From the NCBI GenBank assembly GCA_017936005.1, contig JAGBGK010000080.1, forward strand, positions 1 to 32,756: a stretch of DNA of 32,756 bases, written 5' to 3'. The notes beneath the pieces were generated by a model. The model was not told where the DNA came from. It worked only from the letters and a program-made list of their open reading frames with translations, and did no database searches. The first letter of the stretch is position 1, and each line of letters begins with the position of its first letter. This document shows positions 1-7,039 of this stretch, piece by piece. This DNA comes from Tidjanibacter sp. GTDB taxonomy: Bacteria > Bacteroidota > Bacteroidia > Bacteroidales > Rikenellaceae. The translations under genes and the position numbers were made by a program.

Positions 1-100
1 CGGCCACCCCTCCCGACCTCCTGCTCGGCGAGGCCGCCGAGCGCAATTTCGACCACCCCTCCCGACCTCCCCTTTCGTAGGGGAGGGGTGGGTGTGGGGC
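1..100. repeat. GC-rich repeat cluster with hairpins and a G-quadruplex motif
   Basis: An 18-bp direct repeat, CCACCCCTCCCGACCTCC, occurs at 4-21 and 53-70. Between the copies is a perfect 8-bp hairpin (23-30 with 35-42). The second copy also forms an 11-bp inverted repeat (53-63 with 81-91) and an alternative 8-bp hairpin (66-73 with 79-86). The plus strand at 80-99 carries four G runs (4, 4, 3 and 4) with loops of 1, 1 and 3 nt, a canonical G-quadruplex pattern. No convincing coding frame is visible. It looks like noncoding repeat DNA, cut at the window edge. Confidence 0.7.
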
Positions 101-103
101 TAC

Positions 104-166
104 CTACACTCACTACATTCACTAAACTCCCTAAGGACCCTGAGGCCCCTACACTCCCTATCCCCC
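104..166. repeat. 9-bp degenerate tandem array
   Basis: Seven consecutive 9-mers can be read in register: CTACACTCA, CTACATTCA, CTAAACTCC, CTAAGGACC, CTGAGGCCC, CTACACTCC, CTATCCCCC. All begin CT and six of the seven begin CTA or CTG. The period is 9 bp and no gene lies here. The CTAAGG units resemble a second 9-bp array at 260-301. Confidence 0.65.
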
Positions 167-170
167 ACCT

Positions 171-196
171 CACGGGTAACAAAAACGTAACCCGTG
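171..196. repeat. CACGGGT inverted repeat, copy 1
   Basis: CACGGGT (171-177) and ACCCGTG (190-196) form a perfect 7-bp stem around a 12-nt A-rich loop. It shares its stem with the hairpins at 224-246 and 17965-17990, so it belongs to a small dispersed family. No T-run follows on either strand, so a simple intrinsic terminator is not obvious. Confidence 0.7.
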
Positions 197-223
197 AAGA
201 AGGCGGACCCCCTCCAAGGTCTT

Positions 224-246
224 GGGTATTAAAAAAGATACCCGTG
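224..246. repeat. CACGGGT-family inverted repeat, copy 2
   Basis: GGGTAT (224-229) pairs with ATACCC (238-243) around an A-rich 8-nt loop; GTG follows at 244-246. The right arm ATACCCGTG is the same as in the full palindrome at 17965-17990; the left arm has lost the leading CAC. Confidence 0.65.
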
Positions 247-259
247 ATTTAGAAGAGGC

Positions 260-301
260 TTTAAGGGCCCTAAGGTCTTTAAGGTCTTTAAGGACCCTAG
301 G
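260..301. repeat. 9-bp tandem array (TTTAAGGTC type)
   Basis: Four 9-mers in register (TTTAAGGGC, CCTAAGGTC, TTTAAGGTC, TTTAAGGAC) are followed by a partial CCTAGG. The core TAAGG is shared with one unit of the array at 104-166. It lies downstream of the minus-strand aminotransferase stop codon. Confidence 0.65.
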
Positions 302-308
302 GAAAGAC

Positions 309-343
309 GGTTGACGATTGTCGGTTGACGGTCGACGGTTGAC
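309..343. repeat. 7-bp tandem array A (GGTTGAC type), 5 units
   Basis: Units in register: GGTTGAC, GATTGTC, GGTTGAC, GGTCGAC, GGTTGAC. The last base of the array is the last base of the TAG stop codon of the minus-strand aminotransferase, so the array abuts the gene end. It is one of seven 7-bp arrays in this window. Confidence 0.8.
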
Positions 344-1530
344 TACAACCTATCGAGGCAGTCGCAAATAAGCGTAGCGCAGGAGCGTATCTCCTCCTCA
401 GTGATGGTAAGCGGTGGCGAGATGCGGAATGCGCTCTCGCAGAAGAGGAAGCAGTCGCTCAATATACCCGCCTCAATAAAGATGTCGAGCAGGCGGAAAT
501 AGGCCTCACTACTACCCAACTCCACCGCCAGCAGCAGACCACACCTCCTAATCTCCTGCACCTTCGGGTGGCCCGACACAAGACTCTCAAACAGTGCGCC
601 CTTATGTTCTACCTCGGCCACAAGATTATTCTCCTCCAAGAAGTTCATCGCAGCAAGGCCCGCTGCACAGCACACGGGGTGGCCACCAAAGGTGGTGATA
701 TGTCCCAACACTGGGTTGTGGGTGAGTAGGTTCATCGTATTGTGGTCGCTCACAAAAGCACCCAAAGGCATACCTCCACCGAGAGCTTTGGCAAGGCATA
801 GGATGTCGGGGGTAACCCCATATTTCACACAAGCAAACATCTCGCCACTACGACCGAAGCCCATTTGTATCTCATCGAAAATCAACTTCGCACCCACTTC
901 CGTACACCTCTCTCGCAGTGCTTGGAGGTAGCCCTCGGCAGGTACAACCACACCAGCCTCACCCTGTACCGGCTCGACCAACACACCTGCGGTGCGGGTG
1001 GTGATATATTGTAGGTCGTCGAAGTTGTTAAACCTAATGTGTCGCACATCGGGCAGCAGTGGGCGGAAAGCATAGTTCCAATCCTCGCCACCCATCAGGC
1101 TCATTGCTCCGTGTGTGGAGCCGTGGTAGGCATTGCGCATACCTATCAGTTCGGTACGCCCCGTAGCCCTCTTGGCCAATTTGAGCGCACCCTCCACAGC
1201 CTCGGCTCCCGACGACAGAAAATAGACACTATCCAGCGGCTCGGGAAGTGCCTCGGCAATCCTACGGGCATACTCCACTTGTGGCCTCTCGACCACCTCG
1301 CCATAGACCATAATGTGCATATAGTCCCTTGCTTGGGCACACACAGCATCCACCACTGCGGGGTTACCGTGGCCCACGTTGCTCACCGACACGCCCGAAA
1401 TGAGGTCATAATATGGTTTACCCTCGGGAGTGTAGAAGAACACACCCTCCGCCCGGGCAACCTCAATGAGTTGTGGCGAGGGAGATGTTTGACCAATATG
1501 TTGCAGGAATTGTTTACGAAGTAGCGTCAT
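343..1530 (-). CDS. Class III PLP-dependent aminotransferase
   Basis: A 395-residue fold-type I, class III aminotransferase (acetylornithine/ornithine/beta-alanine aminotransferase superfamily). Visible motifs: SSGAEAVEGALKLAKR near residue 106 (cofactor phosphate cup), FDEIQMGFGR with the pyridine-N-binding Asp near 219, and CLAKALGGGMPLGAF with the Schiff-base Lys near 248. The acceptor or donor cannot be fixed from sequence: no arginine or lysine pathway gene is adjacent. The frame stays open 23 codons further upstream, but that part only translates the 7-bp array at 1536-1577, so I place the start at MTLLRKQ. It is the last gene of the minus-strand group starting at cvpA, 72 bp after trmH. 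A 7-bp array lies at each end of the gene. Confidence 0.9.
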   Translation of the reverse strand: MTLLRKQFLQHIGQTSPSPQLIEVARAEGVFFYTPEGKPYYDLISGVSVSNVGHGNPAVVDAVCAQARDYMHIMVYGEVVERPQVEYARRIAEALPEPLDSVYFLSSGAEAVEGALKLAKRATGRTELIGMRNAYHGSTHGAMSLMGGEDWNYAFRPLLPDVRHIRFNNFDDLQYITTRTAGVLVEPVQGEAGVVVPAEGYLQALRERCTEVGAKLIFDEIQMGFGRSGEMFACVKYGVTPDILCLAKALGGGMPLGAFVSDHNTMNLLTHNPVLGHITTFGGHPVCCAAGLAAMNFLEENNLVAEVEHKGALFESLVSGHPKVQEIRRCGLLLAVELGSSEAYFRLLDIFIEAGILSDCFLFCESAFRISPPLTITEEEIRSCATLICDCLDRL

Positions 1531-1535
1531 AGGGG

Positions 1536-1577
1536 AGTTGGGAGTTGAGAATTGAGAGTTGAGAATTGAGAATTGAG
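1536..1577. repeat. 7-bp tandem array B (AATTGAG type), 6 units
   Basis: Units in register: AGTTGGG, AGTTGAG, AATTGAG, AGTTGAG, AATTGAG, AATTGAG. On the minus strand the array ends 5 bp before the ATG of the aminotransferase (1528-1530), so it would form its immediate translation leader. The spacer contains no Shine-Dalgarno-like sequence. Confidence 0.85.
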
Positions 1578-1602
1578 AAATTTCGGTCTTATGGCCCAAA
1601 AA

Positions 1603-2295
1603 CTATATATCTGTAAAGCGTTTGCGTAGGATGAGTTCGTCGTCCTTCACGCTCTCACGAGCCCAGCGATAGAGCAGTTCGGCCTGCTCGTTCTCCGAGA
1701 GGTGCCAATCCACATCGCTACGGTGGAGCTTCTCAACAAGTTGCTGTATGAGAATGGCCGCACAGGCCGACACATTGAGGCTCTCCACAAAGCCATACAT
1801 TGGTATCTTCACAAATTGGTCCGCCACGGCCATAATCTCCTCCGAAATACCCTGCTTTTCGGTGCCGAAAACAAGGCAAAATGGGCCTGCCGTAACGTCG
1901 AAATTATCAGGCGTGGTGTCGTCCGTGTGGGGTGTTGCAGCCACTATGCGGTAGCCCTGCGCTTTGAGGTGCTCAACAGCCTCGGATGTGGAGCCATATC
2001 GTTGAATGTCAACCCACTTATCAGTGCCACGCACAATGTGTAGATTAGCCTGAAAGCCACACAAAAACTCTATGGCGTGCAACTCCTGCACACCAAACGC
2101 CTCGCAATGGCGCACCAGCGCACTTGCATTCTGTGGGTGAAACGTGTTCTCGGCACACACGGTCATATAGCGGGTGCGGTTGGCCACCACTCTCTGCATT
2201 GTGGCAAATCTCTCGGGGAGCATAAACTCCGCCAGATACTCCGTGCGCTCACGGTACCACTCGGTGGGTTTTCTATCTGTATTTGCCATCGTCAT
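1603..2295 (-). CDS. trmH: SPOUT-family tRNA/rRNA 2'-O-methyltransferase (TrmH type)
   Basis: A 230-residue protein of the SpoU/TrmH branch of SPOUT methyltransferases, which transfer a methyl group from S-adenosylmethionine to a ribose 2'-OH (TrmH: Gm18 of tRNA). The three SpoU motifs are present: motif 1, NASALVRHCEAFG with Asn56 and the catalytic-type Arg62; motif 2, FGTEKQGIS at 143-151; motif 3, IPMYGFVESLNVSACAAIL at 164-182, which builds the trefoil knot. There is an N-terminal helical extension and no L30e-like domain, which fits TrmH better than RlmB; the target base is still an inference. The start overlaps the end of rsgA by 23 bp. An internal ATG two codons later (2289) is equally possible. 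Confidence 0.85.
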   Translation of the reverse strand: MTMANTDRKPTEWYRERTEYLAEFMLPERFATMQRVVANRTRYMTVCAENTFHPQNASALVRHCEAFGVQELHAIEFLCGFQANLHIVRGTDKWVDIQRYGSTSEAVEHLKAQGYRIVAATPHTDDTTPDNFDVTAGPFCLVFGTEKQGISEEIMAVADQFVKIPMYGFVESLNVSACAAILIQQLVEKLHRSDVDWHLSENEQAELLYRWARESVKDDELILRKRFTDI

Positions 2296-3193
2296 CGAGT
2301 ATTTTGAGGTAACTTTCGTAGCGACTAATGGAAATCTCGCCGTCGGCCACCGCTGTCGTTACGGCACAATGTGGTTCGTGGGTGTGGGTGCAGTTGTAGA
2401 ACCTACAACCCTCGCTCACCCTCATCATTTCGGGGAAGTAGTGGTATAGCTCTTCGGGCTTGATGTCGATGAGTCCGAAACCACGAATACCGGGAGTGTC
2501 AATAATACGACCACCAAAGGAGAGTGGATAGACGTGCGAAAAAGTGGTTGTGTGTTTACCCTGTAGGTGTGCCTCCGAAATCTCGCCTGTCTTGGCTGTT
2601 GCGGAGGGCTCAATGGCATTCACAAGGGTTGATTTACCCACACCGGAATTGCCACTCAACAATGTTGTCTTGCCCCTCAGCAACTCCACAACCTCCTCCA
2701 CACCTTCGCCTGTAAGTGCCGAGCACTCAATGATGCGGTAGCCTGCCGAGGAGTAGATGTGGCGGAACTCTTCGAGTTTTTCGGGGTGGTTGCGGGCAGT
2801 GTCTATCTTGTTGAGAATTATCACTGCGGGAACCTTATAGGCCTCACAAGTGACCAAAAAGCGGTCCACAAACTCGGGTGCCGTTACGGGAGCTGCAATG
2901 GTAACCACCACCGCAGCGCAGTCCACATTGGCTGCGATGATGTGCGACTCTTTGGAGAGGTTGGATGCACGGCGAATAATGTAGTTACGCCTCGGCTCAA
3001 TAGCCACAATCATACCCTCGCCCGCATCGGTAAACTCCACCTGCACACGGTCGCCCACCACCACAGGAGAGGTCGAACGCACCCCCTTCAAGCGCAGGCG
3101 GCCACGAGTGCGGCAGTCGTGGATCGTACCCCCGATTTCCACCTTGTACCAACTGCCGGTACTCTCGATAACGATACCTTCAACTCTTTTCAT
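2273..3193 (-). CDS. rsgA: Ribosome small-subunit GTPase RsgA (YjeQ)
   Basis: A 306-residue circularly permuted GTPase that assists late maturation of the 30S subunit and release of RbfA. Domain order: an OB-fold (about 1-70); a permuted G domain with NKID (G4, 128-131), then GNSGVGKS (P-loop, 181-188), then DTPG (G3, 232-235); and a C-terminal zinc-binding motif with Cys263, Cys268, His270 and Cys276. The length is normal for the family. The ATG lies 1 bp after the cvpA stop, and the 3' end overlaps trmH, so the three genes are probably cotranscribed. Confidence 0.96.
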   Translation of the reverse strand: MKRVEGIVIESTGSWYKVEIGGTIHDCRTRGRLRLKGVRSTSPVVVGDRVQVEFTDAGEGMIVAIEPRRNYIIRRASNLSKESHIIAANVDCAAVVVTIAAPVTAPEFVDRFLVTCEAYKVPAVIILNKIDTARNHPEKLEEFRHIYSSAGYRIIECSALTGEGVEEVVELLRGKTTLLSGNSGVGKSTLVNAIEPSATAKTGEISEAHLQGKHTTTFSHVYPLSFGGRIIDTPGIRGFGLIDIKPEELYHYFPEMMRVSEGCRFYNCTHTHEPHCAVTTAVADGEISISRYESYLKILDDDGKYR

Positions 3194-3194
3194 A

Positions 3195-3794
3195 CTATAT
3201 TTGTTTTGAGGTGGTTAGGGAGTCTGCCGCAATGTCGGAGTCTGCCGCAATGTCGGAGTCTGCCGCAATGTCGGAGTCTGCCTCACCATTGTTTGGTGTT
3301 CTGAAAACGTCGCTCTCCACAATGGCATCCTTAACCTCCAAAAGATAGGGGAATACAAAGTCGGAAATTTCTTGTACCGGACCGGCAATAACCGACTCTT
3401 CCAACACCTTCGGCTCCACCCAGCCCGTTGCCACATTGATGCGCTCAAAGAGTCCGAGCAAGAGGGACAAAATCAGCGCATACTCAACAACCGAGAGGGC
3501 CAAGCCACCTAAACGATTGATGATTCCAAGCCCCGTGGCCTTCAATACTGCCGCAGCAATCCTACCCATCAGGCCTGCCACAAGTACTGCCACAAGAAAT
3601 ACGATTACATAGGCAACCACCTCATTGAGCTCCACACCTATCCAATCGCCGAGTTTGGCTCCGAATTTGAATGCAAGCCACGCACCAAGCAAGACACCGA
3701 CAATGCCGCAAAGCTGGGCAATGATGCCCTTACGGAATCCCTGTACAGCGCCAAAAGCCAACACGATGGCCAAAATTATGTCCAGAATATTCAT
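3195..3794 (-). CDS. CvpA family inner-membrane protein with a repeat tail
   Basis: A 199-residue protein. The N-terminal 130 residues contain four hydrophobic segments and the early MNILDIILAIVLAFGAVQGFRKG pattern (cited in part) typical of CvpA proteins, named for colicin V production and linked to envelope maintenance. The cytoplasmic-type tail ends in an acidic 6-residue repeat, DSDIAA in three copies plus part of a fourth, encoded by an 18-bp tandem repeat at 3219-3282. It is the first gene of the minus-strand group. A plausible promoter sits at 3840-3871. Function in this organism is unknown. Confidence 0.88.
   Translation of the reverse strand: MNILDIILAIVLAFGAVQGFRKGIIAQLCGIVGVLLGAWLAFKFGAKLGDWIGVELNEVVAYVIVFLVAVLVAGLMGRIAAAVLKATGLGIINRLGGLALSVVEYALILSLLLGLFERINVATGWVEPKVLEESVIAGPVQEISDFVFPYLLEVKDAIVESDVFRTPNNGEADSDIAADSDIAADSDIAADSLTTSKQI
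3219..3282. repeat. 18-bp in-frame minisatellite in the cvpA-like gene
   Basis: Three identical 18-bp units (GGAGTCTGCCGCAATGTC, starting at 3219, 3237 and 3255) are followed by 10 bp of a fourth. On the coding strand they encode DSDIAA repeats. Exact identity of the units suggests recent expansion or ongoing slippage; because the unit is a multiple of 3, copy changes keep the frame. Confidence 0.92.
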
Positions 3795-3834
3795 ATATAA
3801 ATATGGTAGTACTATTTATTTCCTGCGGTAAAAT

Positions 3835-3865
3835 TTTCCGAAATGTAGGTATTTTTTTACCTTTG
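3835..3865 (+). promoter_or_regulatory. Candidate promoter for the GH2 gene
   Basis: TACCTTTG (3858-3865) is a perfect match to the Bacteroidetes -7 box TAnnTTTG, and TTTC (3835-3838) lies 19 nt upstream where TTTG is expected. The start codon follows at 3892, giving a leader of about 20 nt. Confidence 0.65.
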
Positions 3866-3871
3866 TGCAAA
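3840..3871 (-). promoter_or_regulatory. Candidate promoter for the cvpA-rsgA-trmH operon
   Basis: On the minus strand TTTG (3868-3871) lies 20 nt upstream of TACATTTC (3840-3847), close to the Bacteroidetes consensus TTTG-N19/20-TAnnTTTG. The last base of the -7 box differs from consensus. It overlaps the opposing promoter at 3835-3865. Confidence 0.5.
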
Positions 3872-3891
3872 TCATATTCCACAAACAGACA

Positions 3892-5919
3892 ATGAAACGC
3901 TTGATTTACAACCTCTTGCTTGTGTTAGCAGTGGCTTTGGGGACACACCTTTCTGCCTCGGCACGAGAGAGTTATAACATATCGCGCGACTGGAAATTCT
4001 TCACCCACAGCGAAAATCAGTCGCAACTTGTCAACCTTCCACACCAATGGAATCTTGACGCATTGAGTGGTCGTACCGACTATTTTCGTGGCAATGGCAA
4101 CTATATGCGCTACATTGACGCCAAACCCGAATGGAAAGACAAAAGGGTGTTTATCCGTTTCGGAGGAGCCAACCTTGTTGCCGACCTACTTATCAATGGT
4201 CGCTATGTTGGTCGTCACAAAGGCGGTGGCGAGGCTTTCACATTTGAGATTGGCAACTACTTGAACTACAATGGTCGCGACTTGGTGTGGGTGGTAGTGG
4301 ATAATGCCAAAGACCTTGATGTGATGCCCACGGCAGGAAACCAAATAGAATATGGTGGACTCTACCGCGAAGCAGAAATCATCGTACAGGAACCCACACA
4401 TATCGCACTCACCCACTACGGCTCACAAGGTGTGTTACTTCACACCAAAAAGGTGTCGGCCGAAAAAGCCGAAGGAGAAATAGAGGTGAAGGTGTGTAGC
4501 GATGCTGTGGTGAGCGCAATGGTACAGTTGAAGGTGCTCTCGCCAACAGGAGAAGAGGTGCTCTCCTCGGTGCAGAGGGTGCGCACAATCAATGGCACCA
4601 CAGGAACATTCATTCCATTCGAAATCGAGAAACCGGAGCTGTGGAGTGGTAAGACATCTCCCTCGCTGTATAAGTTTGAGGTATCCCTCACGGTTGCTGG
4701 TGCCACCAAAGACGTTGTAACAATAAGCAGTGGTTTTCGCTACTTTGAGGTTGGCAACAATGGCTTCTCCCTTAACGGAACCCCATACCCAATTCGTGGC
4801 GTATTGCTCCACAGGGACCGCCCTTTGAGCGGTACGGCTGTGAGCGAACAGGAGGTGTTGGAGGATATAACCATCGCTATGGAGATGGGAGCCAACGCCA
4901 TCCGAGTGGTTGGCGGCTCGCACCACCCATCTTTCTACTCCATCTGCGACCGTATGGGCCTGCTTGTTATTAACGACCTCCCGTTTATTGGCTCAATGAC
5001 ACTCAACGGCAAGGGCTTTTTTAACACTGAGGCTTTCAAGGAAAACGGCAAGCAACAACTATCGGAGATGATTTACCAACACTACAACCACCCCTCGGTA
5101 ATCGTGTGGAACCTCTTCTCGGAACTCGAACTGCGCGGTGAGAATCCCGTGGGCTATGTGAGGGAACTACACTCGCTTGCCAAGCGTCTGGACCCCAAGC
5201 GTTTTACAAGTGGTTGGAGCAATCAGGACGGAGAGATAAACTTCATCACAGACCTCATCGTGTGGAGCCACTCCTACGGCTGGGGCGAAGGGCTACCCTC
5301 GGATATCACCGTATGGCAGGACCAGCTCCACGCCAATCCCGAATGGAGGGCACTGCGTAGTGGTGTGAGCTACAAGTGTGGTGGTAGCATTTTCCACCAA
5401 AGCGATGTGCTGGAAAAACCGCTCACAACAAGCACTTGGCACCCCGAAAGGTGGCAAACTCACTTCCACGAAACCTACATCGATGCTTTGAAAGAGGACG
5501 GACTCTTCTGGGGATTGTTCGTGGACACCCTCTTTGACTATGTTGCAAAGGGGACCTCTCGCACATCCGGAGGCGTTAGCGATATGGGTGTTGTGTCGTT
5601 CAACCGACAAGTACGCAAGGATGCATTCTATCTATATAAGGCTATTTGGAACGAAGATGACGAATTCCTACATCTGGCCGAAAAGAGGTGGAGTCGACGT
5701 AGGGAGCCCAAGCAGAGCATAAAGGTCTACACCAATCTTCCTGACGTGGAACTCATTGTCAATGGTAAGTTTATGGGGGGTCAGGAGAACACCACGGGTG
5801 TGGTTGTGTGGGAAGAGGTTGTGCTCCAACAGGGTACCAACCACATCGAGGTTACATCCCGTGGCCTTACCGACCAAGCCTACATCGAAATTCCCTATAA
5901 TGCAACAAGGGATTTGTAA
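3892..5919 (+). CDS. Secreted glycoside hydrolase family 2 protein with altered active site
   Basis: A 675-residue protein with a signal peptide (about residues 1-24, cleavage near ASA-RES, no lipobox Cys), so probably periplasmic. Domain order is typical of GH2 beta-galactosidase/glucuronidase-like enzymes: N-terminal jelly roll with GLYREAEI, an Ig-like sandwich, a TIM barrel (about 300-590), and a C-terminal Ig-like domain. The barrel is unusual. The acid/base Glu411 is kept, but the preceding Asn of the usual NE pair is Ser410. Where family members read SEYGAGAS, this protein reads VSYKCGGS, which puts Ser493 at the nucleophile Glu position. The Arg-x-x-His substrate motif reads RVVGGSHHP, and the WAEIP strand reads INDLP. 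Either activity is lost or changed, or it is a divergent subfamily. The in-frame ATG at 3865 is rejected because it overlaps the -7 box. Confidence 0.88.
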   Translation: MKRLIYNLLLVLAVALGTHLSASARESYNISRDWKFFTHSENQSQLVNLPHQWNLDALSGRTDYFRGNGNYMRYIDAKPEWKDKRVFIRFGGANLVADLLINGRYVGRHKGGGEAFTFEIGNYLNYNGRDLVWVVVDNAKDLDVMPTAGNQIEYGGLYREAEIIVQEPTHIALTHYGSQGVLLHTKKVSAEKAEGEIEVKVCSDAVVSAMVQLKVLSPTGEEVLSSVQRVRTINGTTGTFIPFEIEKPELWSGKTSPSLYKFEVSLTVAGATKDVVTISSGFRYFEVGNNGFSLNGTPYPIRGVLLHRDRPLSGTAVSEQEVLEDITIAMEMGANAIRVVGGSHHPSFYSICDRMGLLVINDLPFIGSMTLNGKGFFNTEAFKENGKQQLSEMIYQHYNHPSVIVWNLFSELELRGENPVGYVRELHSLAKRLDPKRFTSGWSNQDGEINFITDLIVWSHSYGWGEGLPSDITVWQDQLHANPEWRALRSGVSYKCGGSIFHQSDVLEKPLTTSTWHPERWQTHFHETYIDALKEDGLFWGLFVDTLFDYVAKGTSRTSGGVSDMGVVSFNRQVRKDAFYLYKAIWNEDDEFLHLAEKRWSRRREPKQSIKVYTNLPDVELIVNGKFMGGQENTTGVVVWEEVVLQQGTNHIEVTSRGLTDQAYIEIPYNATRDL

Positions 5920-5958
5920 GCCATCGGTGATATCACGATTTCATAATCCCAAAACAAT

Positions 5959-5991
5959 AAAGGTGCGCACAGTTGTGATGTGCGCACCTTT
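5959..5991. terminator. Bidirectional intrinsic terminator
   Basis: A perfect 12-bp stem, AAAGGTGCGCAC (5959-5970) with GTGCGCACCTTT (5980-5991), and a 9-nt loop, between two convergent genes (GH2 and the DUF5106 protein). A-rich/T-rich stem ends support use in both directions. Confidence 0.88.
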
Positions 5992-6012
5992 GTTGTTTCA
6001 CATTCAACCCCA

Positions 6013-6927
6013 TTAGAGCATCTCCAACAGCGAGAGAAGATTCTCGGGAGTGGGGTCTTTGAGCACCACTCGTTTGTCGCTGTCGAGCAAATAGAGTGTA
6101 GGGATAGCCTTTAAATCGTAGAGATTTCGCTCCGTCACAACCGCCCCTTTATCGTAGGAACTCACCCACCACTTAGGATTCTCGTGCAGGTACTTTTTCC
6201 ACTCTGTGAGATCTTCGTCGGGATAGACGGCAAGCACCTTCAAGCGGCCCGCCTTATGGAGCGCATCCACAGCCTCTGAAGCCACCAACATATCCTTCAC
6301 ACGGCGACAATCAGAGCACCCGGGATTGTAGAAATAGAGGAGCAGTATATCACTCTTAATCTGATGCATACGCCCCTGTGCGCCACTCTGGGTTGTGTAG
6401 GTGAAATCGGTAGCTATGGTGGTGGGGCGATTGCGCTCAACGGTCTTTTTGAGTGTACGATAGCGACTCTTGGAGGTCTCATCGATGGGACTTTTAGAGG
6501 ATAGCGCGTGGTTGATGGCAGGGATGAAAAACTCATCGTTTCGCATCGGCGAGTTGGGCTCGTAGAAATAGTGTTCACACAAATCAAGGAAGTGCCAATA
6601 GGCATCCTCGCTCACAGTTGCACGAGTGAGCATTGCCTTGACAGCCGCCTGTGCCTCGGGGGTAGCAACACCTATACCTGACTGCACTTGCAACAGGTAG
6701 GCAAAGTTTGCAAAGGCTTGGCCCGTGGTATCTTCGGAATACTTTTTGTCATAGGCGGCAAAGTCGTAGCGGTCCCAATAGTGGGCAATGTAGTATGCCA
6801 CATAGGAGGCTTGGTCGGAGTAGATTGCCGGCACATTTATTTCTGGGAAAGGCTCCCCTGCCTGCGCAAAAGCCACAAAAGTTGCCACAAAAAGCGACGC
6901 AATGGATGTGATAATGTTTTTTTTCAT
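6013..6927 (-). CDS. Exported DUF5106-type protein with a C-terminal thioredoxin-like domain
   Basis: 304 residues. A signal peptide (MKKNIITSIASLFVATFVAFAQ region, about 1-22) is followed by a mostly helical N-terminal domain (about 25-165) of the kind annotated DUF5106 in Bacteroidales, then a thioredoxin-like fold. The latter has a CSDC redox motif (Cys204, Cys207) after the YFYNPG strand, and a cis-proline region KAIPTLYLLD (Pro276). It is probably a periplasmic thiol-disulfide oxidoreductase, similar in layout to TlpA/ResA-like proteins; its substrate is unknown. Transcribed divergently from frdCAB, with its own -7 box at 6952-6959. Confidence 0.87.
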   Translation of the reverse strand: MKKNIITSIASLFVATFVAFAQAGEPFPEINVPAIYSDQASYVAYYIAHYWDRYDFAAYDKKYSEDTTGQAFANFAYLLQVQSGIGVATPEAQAAVKAMLTRATVSEDAYWHFLDLCEHYFYEPNSPMRNDEFFIPAINHALSSKSPIDETSKSRYRTLKKTVERNRPTTIATDFTYTTQSGAQGRMHQIKSDILLLYFYNPGCSDCRRVKDMLVASEAVDALHKAGRLKVLAVYPDEDLTEWKKYLHENPKWWVSSYDKGAVVTERNLYDLKAIPTLYLLDSDKRVVLKDPTPENLLSLLEML

Positions 6928-6951
6928 GGAATAAATGCCTTAATGCAACGA

Positions 6952-6983
6952 CAAAGTTAAGCAAATAATTGTGTTATTTGAAA
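6952..6983 (-). promoter_or_regulatory. Candidate promoter for the DUF5106-thioredoxin gene
   Basis: Minus strand: TTTC (6980-6983), 20 nt, then TAACTTTG (6952-6959), a full match to TAnnTTTG. The ATG at 6927 follows after about 18 nt of leader. Confidence 0.65.
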
Positions 6984-6999
6984 AACAATAGTAACTTTG
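6968..6999 (+). promoter_or_regulatory. Candidate promoter for frdCAB
   Basis: TAACTTTG (6992-6999) matches the -7 consensus exactly. An ATTG at 6968-6971, 20 nt upstream, is a partial -33 box. The first frd ATG is at 7040. It is divergent from the promoter at 6952-6983. Confidence 0.65.
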
Positions 7000-7039
7000 C
7001 ACCAATATAGAACTAAACAATTTTTTAACCTAATAAATT

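Noticed and set aside
309-343. CRISPR array or phage attachment site as an explanation for the short tandem arrays
   Set aside because: Units are 7 bp with no spacers, there are no cas genes or integrase nearby, and the same pattern recurs at unrelated gene edges.
3215-3448. 77-codon frame with TPTLRQ repeats
   Set aside because: An alternative-frame reading of the 18-bp repeat inside the cvpA-like gene; no independent start signal.
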